Shown here piece after piece: positions 17,082 to 25,808 of a DNA stretch of 64,000 nucleotides. The translations under genes and the position numbers were made by a program. The DNA is taken from positions 2,356,001-2,420,000 of the forward strand of contig OZ244571.1 of NCBI GenBank assembly GCA_965217825.1, in the 5' to 3' direction. This DNA comes from VXNE01 sp965217825. Lineage in GTDB: Bacteria; Pseudomonadota; Gammaproteobacteria; Pseudomonadales; Azotimanducaceae. The notes under the pieces were generated by a model. It worked only from the letters and a program-made list of their open reading frames with translations. It was not told the DNA's origin and searched no databases. How positions within the stretch are numbered: position 1 is the first letter of the stretch; each line of letters starts with the position of its first letter.

Positions 17082-17492
17082 TCAGCGCGGTTCTATCACT
17101 GTGAGGTCAATCGCGTCGAAGTCGCGGAGATTCATGGTGGCCAGCGAAAAGTCGTTGCTCTTGGCGATGCCGGCGATCTGCGAGTCGGCCAAACCCATGG
17201 GCAAACCGATTTGTTGACGGTGCCCGCGGAGCCTCGCGCTTTCGATTGCCGAGCGTGTGTCGAACGACAAGACTCGGCGGGCAAAAACAACGATGATCGC
17301 GGCGAACGCACGCGCCAATCGGTTCTTCCTCCGTCCGGCAGGTAGAATTTCGATCCCGAAAGTGATTTCGTCTACGGTGATTGCAGATAGAAACAGACTG
17401 GAAGCCGGTTGCCGATCCATCCAGCGCGTCACGTCCGTGTCGGGTTCAATTCGCATGCTCGCCGAGATGATGTTTGTATCCAACAGGATCAT
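17082..17492 (-). CDS. vapC: PIN-domain toxin of a VapBC/FitAB-type module
   Basis: Predicted Mg-dependent RNase toxin of 136 aa, the usual PIN length. The acidic active-site residues are in place: Asp5 (MILLDTNIIS), Glu42 (VDEITFG), Asp103 (LADSQIAG) and the C-terminal strand TMNLRDFDAI (Asn121/Asp124). The ATG overlaps the antitoxin stop by 4 nt (17489-17492), so the toxin is translationally coupled to its antitoxin. The pair sits between a recent IS insertion and a restriction-type operon, a normal defence-island setting. Confidence 0.92.
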   Translation of the reverse strand: MILLDTNIISASMRIEPDTDVTRWMDRQPASSLFLSAITVDEITFGIEILPAGRRKNRLARAFAAIIVVFARRVLSFDTRSAIESARLRGHRQQIGLPMGLADSQIAGIAKSNDFSLATMNLRDFDAIDLTVIEPR

Positions 17493-17743
17493 TGTCGATC
17501 CATGCCGTACTCGTCTGACGTGAAATCGATTGGACTGTCCAACTCGCGTTGCGGCAGTTCAAGGTCGATACCATCCTCGCCGACGATTCGACGAATCCTT
17601 GTGCCGAGGGGCACGTCATCCACCACCGCCGCTCGCAGTATGCGTCGCACGGTTTCCTCTAACGAAAGGGAGTCACGCTTCGCTCGGGTTTTCAGTCGCC
17701 TAAGGGTCTCGTCCTCCAAGCGACGTATGCTCAAACTAGCCAT
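17489..17743 (-). CDS. FitA-like ribbon-helix-helix antitoxin
   Basis: Protein of 84 aa. The N-terminal RHH motif MASLSIRRLEDETLRRLKTR, followed by the helix SLSLEETVRRILRAAV, is the FitA/StbC pattern for DNA binding as a dimer. The C-terminal part (IDLELPQRELDSPIDFTSDE) is acidic and probably plugs the toxin active site. It is the first gene of the operon, 25 nt downstream of a strong palindrome that is its likely operator, so autoregulation is expected. Confidence 0.9.
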   Translation of the reverse strand: MASLSIRRLEDETLRRLKTRAKRDSLSLEETVRRILRAAVVDDVPLGTRIRRIVGEDGIDLELPQRELDSPIDFTSDEYGMDRQ

Positions 17744-17768
17744 CGTTACGCCTTGTCTTCAATTTGGG

Positions 17769-17796
17769 TGCTAGCATTCTAGTTCAAATGCTAGCA
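17769..17796 (-). promoter_or_regulatory. Palindromic operator of the toxin-antitoxin operon
   Basis: A perfect 10-bp inverted repeat, TGCTAGCATT (17769-17778) and AATGCTAGCA (17787-17796), has an 8-nt spacer and lies 26-53 nt upstream of the antitoxin ATG. Paired TGCTA half-sites with a spacer of this kind are known for FitA-type repressors. Each arm contains its own GCTAGC palindrome. Confidence 0.75.
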
Positions 17797-17949
17797 ATTT
17801 CTGCGTTAGAAACGAACTCGCTGGTCTCGACGGGGATTGTCCTCCGGTTCACCGTGGATTTGACCCACACGGGCCGGAATCGCACGTCATTTGCGGCATT
17901 GTCCTTGATGTCGTCCGGGGAGTTGTCGGTGACCTCCGGTGCTGGCGGA
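17797..17949 (-). pseudogene. 3'-terminal remnant of an SDR gene homologous to 21930-23006
   Basis: Read on the minus strand this stretch encodes PEVTDNSPDDIKDN, then VRFRPVW, a gap of two codons, and NRRTIPVETSEF. It aligns with PEVTDKLPDHIKQ, YRAIW and RNDRIRAVTGIEF near the end of the intact SDR at 21930-23006. At DNA level 33 of 41 bases match between about 17901-17941 and 22110-22150. The remnant starts right after the stop of the nuclease gene at 17974. It suggests that the two-gene defence operon sits between an intact SDR gene and a divergent second copy of its 3' end. Confidence 0.6.
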
Positions 17950-17973
17950 CGGTGGCCAGCGGCGAGGTCATCA

Positions 17974-19581
17974 TCACCGCTCGTGAGTGACCGAGAGTTG
18001 TCCTGAAGTGTCTTCGCTGAACAAAGACCGAAAAACCCTCTCGGGATCGGTGTCGGTGCTGAGCGCGCACACACCCACGCGATGTCGGCGTATGAAGTCC
18101 GGCTGTTCCAACCAAGACGCACTGCCGGCTCGCGGGACCAAAAGCAATGCGCGCTCCGGCCGCTTCTCGTGCCAACGCAGCGCATCCCTGTAGATATGTG
18201 CCGAACTCATGGCGTGCAAAACGTTGGGTCGTCCCGTTCGGTACTTCGCGTCGAGAACGGCCCATTTCACTGCGCGTCCAGGGTCGGTCCATGTCAGAAC
18301 TATATCGGGTTCCCGCTGACGTGAAATCGAGCGGAAGCCAGCGTTTGAATGACGGTCATGCGCTGGAAACGTGGGTTGTAACAACAACTCGATGCATGCC
18401 TTCCCGCCTTTCGAAGCTGTGAACGCCGCTGTTGCCCCCGACTTGTGGTTCCGTGAAATCGACCAGTCATATTCCCGCTTGAGCGTCCGGATGGCCTTGC
18501 CGAGTCGGACGAAGCACCACCGTTCATAGATCTCCCACGTTGGCGAGATCCAAAGGCGTTCCGCATCGGGCGGGCCTTCGACGCCACCCCGCAATATTCG
18601 CCAACCCGAGCGGTGTGCGCTGGAGTACGCTGGGTCGGCGGAAACGGCGTTCAGACCTGCGGCCGAGATCTCGCGACGGGTGACATCGGCCAGTGGCGAG
18701 AGGCGTTGCAACTTTCGCAACTGCCGCACGATCCGATCGAGGAGATCCCGGCGACGCGGCCAACGGGAGACGAGAGAGGTGCGGGTGTCCGATTTACTTT
18801 CGCCCTCTACCGCCAACTGAAGCTTTTCCCGCAACCGGACGGCGCGGCGGGACACCGCGTATGCGATGGCGGCAATGCAGCGATTGCCGGCGCTGTCCAG
18901 TGTTTCCCGGGCGACGGGCACGTCGAACGGAGGCAGGGCGGTGATCGGCGTCGCACTGGAGTCTCCGGGAGCGAGAACCGTCAAAAGCCCCGAGTTTCGG
19001 AGTGCGGTCAGAGCCGTCTGCCGGTCGGCGCGGCGTACGTATTGCAACGGCAACAGTGCCCTCTCGGCCCTCAGGTCCCGCAGCGGATGGCTGGCTATGG
19101 CCGACAACGCGCGCACGAAGTTGTCTCCCTCGCTTCGCAGCCGCGCATATTCGAGCCAAGGGTCTTCGATCCTGGGGTCGTGTCCTATGGGTAAAGTAGC
19201 CGGTTCCGTGCCCACCACCAGACTGGGATCGAACTCCCAGATCTGATCGAGCATCTCCTGAAACATATCGCGTCCCAGCTTGTCTGGGTGCGGTGACACA
19301 TCCAACAGGTAGGTCGTTCGAACGCGGTCATCGGGTCCAAGCAGCTCGGCGCGTACTTGACCGGCGTAGAAGCCGGGACTCCAGACCCACTCGCCGTTGT
19401 CAGTTTCGACGGCTTCATCGTCGATCAACAGGCGATCACCTTCGGTTGGCTTCCGAATCCGATATTTTCCGTACTCGCTGAAACCTGAGCCGACCTCGTT
19501 TGGGTTGATCCGCCACGTTGTGAGACTGTCAGGGAGATTCGTCCAAGAACGAACGTCTAGAGTTTCCGGCGCATCGGCCAC
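17974..19581 (-). CDS. DUF2357 / PD-(D/E)XK nuclease, McrC-like partner
   Basis: Predicted DNA-cleaving subunit of a type IV (McrBC-like) restriction system. It is 535 aa. The N-terminal half is beta-rich and unannotated. A DUF2357-like helical middle (RRDLLDRIVRQLRKLQRLSP) leads into a PD-(D/E)XK nuclease: an aromatic helix PTWEIYERWCFVRLGKAI (Glu349, Glu353), REPDIVLTW (Asp426) and WAVLDAKYRTG (Asp444, Lys446). It then has a Tyr-containing helix (SAHIYRDALRW). It starts 2 nt after the stop of the McrB-like gene, so the two are one operon. The core differs from classical McrC, and the DUF2357 name is assigned by eye. Confidence 0.83.
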   Translation of the reverse strand: MADAPETLDVRSWTNLPDSLTTWRINPNEVGSGFSEYGKYRIRKPTEGDRLLIDDEAVETDNGEWVWSPGFYAGQVRAELLGPDDRVRTTYLLDVSPHPDKLGRDMFQEMLDQIWEFDPSLVVGTEPATLPIGHDPRIEDPWLEYARLRSEGDNFVRALSAIASHPLRDLRAERALLPLQYVRRADRQTALTALRNSGLLTVLAPGDSSATPITALPPFDVPVARETLDSAGNRCIAAIAYAVSRRAVRLREKLQLAVEGESKSDTRTSLVSRWPRRRDLLDRIVRQLRKLQRLSPLADVTRREISAAGLNAVSADPAYSSAHRSGWRILRGGVEGPPDAERLWISPTWEIYERWCFVRLGKAIRTLKREYDWSISRNHKSGATAAFTASKGGKACIELLLQPTFPAHDRHSNAGFRSISRQREPDIVLTWTDPGRAVKWAVLDAKYRTGRPNVLHAMSSAHIYRDALRWHEKRPERALLLVPRAGSASWLEQPDFIRRHRVGVCALSTDTDPERVFRSLFSEDTSGQLSVTHER

Positions 19582-19583
19582 GG

Positions 19584-21860
19584 CTACCGCCAGAACCTCG
19601 CGCTACCCGTCGATTCAAGGTCGTCCTTCAATTCGCGCACCTTGTTTTGACAATCCTTCAAGCCATGCTCCGCGAGGACTCCCACACAGCTGTCGAGTGC
19701 TTCGCGAAATCGCCGCGAGTCGTCCCCGCGCAGCTTCGGAAGGACTTTGGCGTACACGACATCGTCCAAAACGGCGGCGGGATCGGCCGCACTGCCGTCG
19801 ACCGCTACACGCTCCATGTAGTCGAGCACGTCGTCGACGACACGCCATCCGAAATGCAGACGAGCGGGCCGTAGACTCTTCATCAGATCCTCAAGCAATG
19901 CACGGGCCTTCGCCTCGTGCTCAGAGTCGAGGCTCCGCTCTCCCCAGCGCGGGTATTTCGCCAAGTCAGCGTCCCAGAACTCGATCGTGAACGCACGGTC
20001 CAGCACCTTGTCGGAGATGCCGTGCGTGGTCTCGTCCATATTGACGGTGCCGATGAACACCAGGTTGCTCGGATATCGGACGTCGGCGGGAACGCCATCG
20101 AACATCTCGCCCTCGCGGTGGAGATTAACAGCATCCCCCGTCTCCATGGCGGAGAGGATTGGCGCAAGATATTGCTCGGGACGGGACAGGTTCATCTCGT
20201 CCAGAACGACCGTGAACGGAAGCTCTGGGGAGGCGGCGGCGTCCAGCAGGAACTCCATAAAAGGCATACGAATGTAGGAGTCTTCCTGCAGTGGATTGAC
20301 GTATCCCAACAGCGCAGAGGGATCGTACCAGCCAGGTTGAACGGGGATAGTACATAAATGTTCGCTGCGGTTATCCGCCTTACCTGCGATTGCGTCACCA
20401 TACGCCCTGGCGAGCAAGGTCTTCCCCGCACCGGAAAGCCCCGTGAGGACGGCGAAATGACGGCGCTTATTGGCCCATACGCCGGCGTGCAACTTGCGTA
20501 TCCACGGTTCCGGGAAGTGGCCGTGCTTTGAAACGTCGTCGCATATCTTGGAAATCGTCGGCAACTCGGGTTGCCGTGTTTCGTCCTCGAACGTCGCAGT
20601 ACCAACCTCTGCATGGTTGGGAAACTTCTCCGTTGTCAGCGATTCTGGTTCCCAGTGGATGCGCTCCGCCCATTCTCTACCTGCATTGCCCAGAGAAAGG
20701 ACATTGCTTTCGTCACAATCCAAAATCTCAAACTCAAGAAGCTCTCCGACGATAAAATATGGGACCACTGTGGTCGTCCAGCCAGGATTCACCTGTTGAA
20801 TCCGGCGCACCATCTCCGCTCTTGAACAGGTCCCCTGATCCCGAAGGATCACCAACACGTGGTCCACACCGAGGATTCTGGTGACGAGCCAATCCATCAA
20901 CTCCCCGGGATCGTTCGATTCTAGAAAATCACTTCCCCGGTCTGTAAGGACGAACTGATCCCCATCCGACTTCAGGCAGTTGAGCTCGCTTTGGATGACG
21001 TTGATTAGGGTGTTGATCGAATTGTCCTTCAGGCTTGGACAGACAGTTTTGACGTGGGCTTTCAGGTCTTCGCGTGTGGCTCCATTGCGGCAGAACTCAA
21101 GGATGTTCAGCAACGCCGGACGACCCCCCGTGAGCCCTGTCAGACCTTTTCTTCTTCTGGCTGCTGACAACGGCACGAGCCTTTCCGGTTTTGGTACACC
21201 TTTCGAGGAATCGGTTTTCTCGTTGCCCGATGGGGCAACGTAGCGCTCGAACAACAGCCAGGGAAGCCGAATACGATCGACAATAGCGTTTAGGTCATCG
21301 CCTACCGGGCCGATCACTTCGCCCAGTCTCCGAAGGATATTGGAATGACAAATCGGTCCACTGCTTCCCTTGTCGCCCAACATGTCGGAATGAAGCTGAC
21401 GAAGGGATCTCTCGTCTGACACTGTCGTGAAGTCGGACGGAAAGAAACCTGCCAACACCCGGTATATTTTCAGGTGCGGTTTGCGGATCGTATAGGGGTG
21501 CAGCCGATTCCCCAACTCGTCGAACAATATGTCTAGGGCCTCCGCCCGCACTTCGGGGGCATCGGGTAGCTGCTCCAAGGATCGCTCTGCAAGCCAGCTA
21601 CGGAAATCCGGATCCGCGACGGCCGCGTCCACGGAAATATTTCCTTGGCCCGGTGTTGTCACGGGATTGTGGTCCCAAATCTTGCGTTGGAATTCCTCGC
21701 TCGTGCGCGTCTGTAGGTCGGCAGCGCGAATCTCGGCCAAAAACTCCCGCAGATCGTTGCCCCACTGTACGTGCCCCGGGTCCTCTTGGTTGGCCCGCAC
21801 GACATCCGCGCACGCCTGCTTCAGTTCGTCGATCTTCCTCAGGTCAATCAATGTCACCAT
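19584..21860 (-). CDS. McrB-like AAA+ NTPase of a type IV restriction/defence operon
   Basis: Motor subunit predicted to translocate or assemble on modified or foreign DNA. It is 758 aa. The last 290 residues are the AAA+ core: Walker A GLSGAGKT (474-481), Walker B VVLDEMN (551-557) followed by LSRPEQYLAPILSAME, sensor segment GTVNMDETTHGISDKVLDRA with Asn607 and the likely arginine finger Arg622. The first 460 residues lack a classical McrB DUF3578 reader. They include at least two winged-helix-like segments (about 245-310 and 325-400, for example RPALLNILEFCRNGATREDL and DHVLVILRDQGTCSRAEMVR), which may form the target-sensing part. It is the first gene of the operon, with its partner 2 nt downstream. 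Confidence 0.88.
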   Translation of the reverse strand: MVTLIDLRKIDELKQACADVVRANQEDPGHVQWGNDLREFLAEIRAADLQTRTSEEFQRKIWDHNPVTTPGQGNISVDAAVADPDFRSWLAERSLEQLPDAPEVRAEALDILFDELGNRLHPYTIRKPHLKIYRVLAGFFPSDFTTVSDERSLRQLHSDMLGDKGSSGPICHSNILRRLGEVIGPVGDDLNAIVDRIRLPWLLFERYVAPSGNEKTDSSKGVPKPERLVPLSAARRRKGLTGLTGGRPALLNILEFCRNGATREDLKAHVKTVCPSLKDNSINTLINVIQSELNCLKSDGDQFVLTDRGSDFLESNDPGELMDWLVTRILGVDHVLVILRDQGTCSRAEMVRRIQQVNPGWTTTVVPYFIVGELLEFEILDCDESNVLSLGNAGREWAERIHWEPESLTTEKFPNHAEVGTATFEDETRQPELPTISKICDDVSKHGHFPEPWIRKLHAGVWANKRRHFAVLTGLSGAGKTLLARAYGDAIAGKADNRSEHLCTIPVQPGWYDPSALLGYVNPLQEDSYIRMPFMEFLLDAAASPELPFTVVLDEMNLSRPEQYLAPILSAMETGDAVNLHREGEMFDGVPADVRYPSNLVFIGTVNMDETTHGISDKVLDRAFTIEFWDADLAKYPRWGERSLDSEHEAKARALLEDLMKSLRPARLHFGWRVVDDVLDYMERVAVDGSAADPAAVLDDVVYAKVLPKLRGDDSRRFREALDSCVGVLAEHGLKDCQNKVRELKDDLESTGSARFWR

Positions 21861-21929
21861 CTCCCGTCCACTATGAGGTTCCTTTAGTACTGGACGCCCC
21901 CGATTCCGGGTGGCACGAGGGCGCTTACG

Positions 21930-23006
21930 TCACACCCGGAGCGAAAACCCTTCCCTCAGCTTGGGTTTCACCTTGGCGACCGTCAGCAATGATTCCACGC
22001 AGTCGCGTAGCGACTCCTCGAAGGGGCGGAACTCGATTCCGGTCACGGCCCGGATACGGTCGTTGCGCAGATCGCTCGCAGCCCAGATGGCGCGGTACTT
22101 CGCCTCCCGCTGCTTGATGTGGTCCGGTAACTTGTCAGTGACCTCCGGCGTGTCGTGGCCCAATTCCGGCAGGAGATCGTCGATGCTGGCGCAAATCTCC
22201 TCCACCGGGTGCATTTCCGTGGACCATGCGATATAGCGCTCTGCGTTCCTGATGAGGACGCTCTCGAGCAGGCGGATGTGGCATTCGGCGTTGTCCCTTA
22301 CGTCTACCGTCATCCACGGCCGGTAGGCTGCGGTCTGGTTGTACTGGCCGAGCAGCATCATCTCGATGTTGTGCTGCCAGGGCCCCATGTCCTTCTGGTG
22401 CGCGGATTGAATGGGGCCGACATTGTCCGCCGGACAACACGTGATGACGTCCCATTCGCCGCTCGCCTGGGCCGCGTCCGAGAAGGCCCGCTGGGCAACG
22501 ATCTTGGCATTGGAATAGCCACCCGGGAGGCCCTCCGTGCTTCTTGAGTCGTATGCGTCCGGGTAGCGATCCTCGTAGAACACCGGGCGGCGCGTCCACT
22601 CGTTGATGTCGGTCTCGGCGATGACTGCGGCAACGCTTGAGGTAACGACGACGCGGGTCACCGTGCGCGACTTGTTGACGCTCTCGATCATGTGGTCACA
22701 GACCCTCCTGACATAGTCCAGGTCGGTGTAGTCGCTCACGTGGGAGACGTGGCATACGCCGTGGCAGCCGGCGAAAATGTCATCGAAGGACCCGGCGTCG
22801 TCCAGGTCGGCGGAGTGCACGGTGAGCCGGCCGGAAACGTATCCGGGCATCGCCTTGAGGAAATCTGTGCGTTCCGGGTCGTTGGCGTTTCGAACGCACG
22901 CGCGCACCCGGTAACCCTTGTCGAGCAGGCGTCGCACGACCCAACTTCCAATGAATCCCGCGCTGCCCGTAACCGCGACCGTGCCTCCCTTGGGTACCGG
23001 TGCCAT
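21930..23006 (-). CDS. NAD(P)-dependent epimerase/dehydratase-family reductase (extended SDR)
   Basis: Extended short-chain dehydrogenase of the 3-beta-HSD/dihydroflavonol-reductase type. It is 358 aa, with Rossmann motif TGSAGFIG (13-20), Ser123/124 (VVTSSVAAVI) and active-site Tyr164-X3-Lys168 (GGYSNAKIV). Family strands RVVVTSSVAAV and DVITCCPADNVGP are present. The substrate is probably an aldehyde or ketone, otherwise unknown. It is the likely ancestral gene at the border of the accessory island, because a diverged piece of the same 3' region lies at 17797-17949. Confidence 0.9.
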   Translation of the reverse strand: MAPVPKGGTVAVTGSAGFIGSWVVRRLLDKGYRVRACVRNANDPERTDFLKAMPGYVSGRLTVHSADLDDAGSFDDIFAGCHGVCHVSHVSDYTDLDYVRRVCDHMIESVNKSRTVTRVVVTSSVAAVIAETDINEWTRRPVFYEDRYPDAYDSRSTEGLPGGYSNAKIVAQRAFSDAAQASGEWDVITCCPADNVGPIQSAHQKDMGPWQHNIEMMLLGQYNQTAAYRPWMTVDVRDNAECHIRLLESVLIRNAERYIAWSTEMHPVEEICASIDDLLPELGHDTPEVTDKLPDHIKQREAKYRAIWAASDLRNDRIRAVTGIEFRPFEESLRDCVESLLTVAKVKPKLREGFSLRV

Positions 23007-23100
23007 GTGTCCTCCTCACCTTGTCGTGTTCGATCGCCGCGCAGCATAGTTCGAGTGCGGAATGCGGCACAACCACCGCGTTGGCGCCCCAGGGCGTTGG

Positions 23101-24636
23101 CTATTCAGTGGCGATGGACGTAGCCCAGTCCGGCAATACACCGGGATCGATGTCGAACACGACCAGCCCCAGCGTGTAGACCACGCTCGCAATGACGAGC
23201 GCTCCGATCAGGTTGAGGAAGATCCCGGCTCGGGCCATCTGCGCGATGCTGATCCGGTTGCTCCCGAAGACGATGGCGTTCGGCGGCGTGGCGACCGGCA
23301 TCATGAACGCGCACGAGGCGGACATCGTTGCCGGGATCATCAGAACCAGCGGGTGCGTGCCAGAGACCACGGCCACAGCCGCCAGGATTGGCAAGATCAT
23401 CTCGGTGGTCGCGGTGTTGCTTGTCAATTCCGTGAGGAAAGTAAGCGACAGGCAGACCACAAGGATCAGCAGGAAGGTGGGTAGTTCGCCCGCCGCGCCG
23501 AACTGGCCCCCGACCAGTTGGGCGAGTCCGGTCTGCTGAAACCCGGTAGCCAGCGCGAAGCCGCCGCCGATCAGCAGGACGACGCTCCAGGGCAGGCGAG
23601 GAATGACCTGGGCGTCAAGCAATCGTGTTGCGCGCCCTTCGGCGTCGCGCGCCGGAATGAAGAACATGAGCGATGCCATGGTGATCGCGACGGTGCCGTC
23701 ATCGATCAGCTTCGGCCAGGGCAACAGCCTCGACCAGCCGGGGAGGATAACGGCACCGAGGTTGAGGTCGGCGCGAAACACCCAGAGCAGGGCAGTGGCG
23801 ATGAAGACCGTGAGGACCGCCCGCTCCTCGAAGGACATGGGCCCGAGGCGTTCGCGCTCCCGGTCGATGAGCGTGCGGTCGGCTGCGATGTCGGCGGGCG
23901 CCCGGTAGAGGACCTGGGTAATCAACAGCCAGGTTATCAGCAGCATCAATACGCCGACCGGAAAGGCGACGATCATCCATTGGCCGAAGGCGATCTCCGG
24001 CGCGTCGGGAAACATGATCTGGAAGATGCGCGTGAACGACAGGTTGGGCGGCGTGCCAACCAGGGTCGTCATGCCGCCGGTGGAGCAGCCATAGGCGACG
24101 CCGAGCATCAGCCCGGTCGAAAACGGACGTGCGCGATCTCCGGCGCGTTCTTCCATCTGCGCGACGATCGCCAGTGCGATCGGCACCATCGTCACGGCGG
24201 TTGCCGTGTTCGAGATCCACATGGACAGGAACGCGGCCGCGACCATGAAACCCAGCACGATGCGGGCTGGCCCGCCGCCGACGTAATGGATGATGGCGAG
24301 CGCGATACGCCGGTGCAGGTTCCATTTCTCCATCGTCAGCGCGATCATGAAGCCGCCGATAAACAGCACGATGATGCTGTTGAGGTAGATAGGGGCCGTT
24401 TCGCGCCCGGCCATGATGCCCAACAGGGGAAACAGAACCAGCGGCATCAGCGCGGTGACAAAAAGCGGAATCGCTTCGGTGATCCACCAGACCGCCATCA
24501 GCGCCGCCACCGCGGCCATGCGGCTCGCCGGTACGTTGGTCGGGTCGACGGGAAACGCCAGCAGCAACGCGAACGCCGCTATCCCCAGCCAGAAGCCGAA
24601 GACGCGCGCCTTGTCCCTCGTGGTTCGTTCGGTCAT
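23101..24636 (-). CDS. SLC13 / DASS family anion symporter
   Basis: Inner-membrane sodium-coupled transporter for dicarboxylates or sulfate. It is 511 aa with about a dozen hydrophobic helices. The two pseudo-repeat signature hairpins carry the SNT motifs: WISNTATAVTMVPIALA in the first half and LTSNTATTEMILPILAA in the second. The GTPPNLSF segment after GGMTTLV is also typical. It is divergent from the tautomerase gene with 191 bp between them. Given the sulfatase cluster, sulfate is an interesting candidate substrate, but dicarboxylates are equally possible by family. Confidence 0.93.
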   Translation of the reverse strand: MTERTTRDKARVFGFWLGIAAFALLLAFPVDPTNVPASRMAAVAALMAVWWITEAIPLFVTALMPLVLFPLLGIMAGRETAPIYLNSIIVLFIGGFMIALTMEKWNLHRRIALAIIHYVGGGPARIVLGFMVAAAFLSMWISNTATAVTMVPIALAIVAQMEERAGDRARPFSTGLMLGVAYGCSTGGMTTLVGTPPNLSFTRIFQIMFPDAPEIAFGQWMIVAFPVGVLMLLITWLLITQVLYRAPADIAADRTLIDRERERLGPMSFEERAVLTVFIATALLWVFRADLNLGAVILPGWSRLLPWPKLIDDGTVAITMASLMFFIPARDAEGRATRLLDAQVIPRLPWSVVLLIGGGFALATGFQQTGLAQLVGGQFGAAGELPTFLLILVVCLSLTFLTELTSNTATTEMILPILAAVAVVSGTHPLVLMIPATMSASCAFMMPVATPPNAIVFGSNRISIAQMARAGIFLNLIGALVIASVVYTLGLVVFDIDPGVLPDWATSIATE

Positions 24637-24827
24637 GGGTTCTTGAGAGCAAACGTCCCTTTCCGTCTAGAGTGCGGTGCAGGCGATCAAGAAGGGACGT
24701 TTCGCGGGATCGTAGCACAGGCTGCCGGCTGCCCGACCTGGAGCCGTCCCCGCATCGAAAGCTTCCGCTCTACACTGCGGGCGCTTTGCATCGAGGCAGC
24801 CTGGTTCTCGATCAGCCGGATACCAGC

Positions 24828-25202
24828 ATGCCTATCGTTGACGTCGAAGTTGTGACGAACACGGCCGATCCCGAGGTGATCGGCAAGGAGACGCTGCAAC
24901 TCCTCGCGGATGAGCTCGGAAGCTTGTTCGGCAGCGATCCCGGAGGTACCTGGGTCAGACTGCGTTCGATTGACCAGAACGCCTATGCGGAGAACCGCGC
25001 GGCGGTCGGGCCGGATGCGCGGTCGACCTTTGTCAACATATTGCGGGCCGAAACGCCGGAACGCGGCGCGCTGCGACAGGAAATGAAAAAGGTTGCGGAA
25101 ATCGTCGCGCGAACGCTGGACCGTCCTCGGGAAAATGTTCATGTGCTCTATGCCCCGGACGCGAGCGAGCGCATCGGCTTCGGTGGCGTGCTCCTGGAGT
25201 AA
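24828..25202 (+). CDS. Tautomerase / MIF superfamily protein
   Basis: Protein of 124 aa starting MPIVDVEVV, so processing of Met exposes the catalytic Pro1 of the 4-oxalocrotonate tautomerase superfamily. This fixes the start at ATG 24828, although the frame is open upstream. Later segments GGTWVRLRSIDQNAYAEN and 'RPRENVHVLYAPDASERIGF' fit the second beta-alpha-beta unit of a fused-length member. It keto-enol tautomerises an unknown alpha-keto acid. Confidence 0.85.
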   Translation: MPIVDVEVVTNTADPEVIGKETLQLLADELGSLFGSDPGGTWVRLRSIDQNAYAENRAAVGPDARSTFVNILRAETPERGALRQEMKKVAEIVARTLDRPRENVHVLYAPDASERIGFGGVLLE

Positions 25203-25222
25203 CCGTACGGCGTGACTACCCT

Positions 25223-25808
25223 TCAGCCGCGCTGCAATTCGACGAAATCGCGATAGGCGCTCCCGGGCTTGGCCATGAGTTCATCGTGGCTGCCCACATC
25301 CCGCATTTCGCCATCTTCCAGGAAGACGATACGGTCGGCGTGGCGGATGGTGGACAGCCGATGGGCGATGACGATGACGAGCCGCGACTCGGCGACCGAC
25401 CGCAGCGATGCGACCAGCGCGTTTTCGGTTTGCGGGTCGAGAGCCGCGGTGGGTTCGTCGAGGATCAGAATGTTCGCGTCGCGGACGAGCCCTCGGGCGA
25501 TGGACAGGCGCTGCTGTTGGCCGACCGACAGACTGTCCCCCGAACGCAGCACTGTTGCCTGAATGGGCTGCAGTTTCTCTCCTGCAAGACCTTGTTGGTA
25601 AACAGGTCCATGCCGAACAACCCGGCAACCGGGCGGCCAGACCGCCGGAAAGCAAAAAGGCGATTACAACGACAAGGTGCTTCAGCAGGGGCCGCATGTA
25701 GGGCCACGTCTTGAGCGCCAAGCCTAGCATTCTGCGGAAGCTCATGGATGGAGGAGCTTCCACGAGCCCCTTGTCCGCGTAGCCGCCAATCAGTCGGAGA
25801 TCGTTCAT
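25223..25808 (-). pseudogene. ABC exporter (permease-ATPase fusion), internally deleted and frameshifted
   Basis: The gene starts at ATG 25808 after GAGGCGG (MNDLRLIGGYADKGLVEAPP; first helix VVVIAFLLSGGL). It changes frame once near 25630, where AGLFGMDLFTNKVLQ continues in another frame. It changes again near 25580, where a missing G in CAGGAGAGAAAC would restore GEKLQPIQATVL. It then jumps straight into the end of the ATPase: SGDSLSVGQQQRLSIARG (signature), ILILDEPTAALDP (Walker B) and IAHRLSTIRHAD (H-loop). Walker A and most of the membrane domain, roughly 400 residues or more, are gone. The junction falls inside the shared word TVLR. It is non-functional. Confidence 0.85.
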
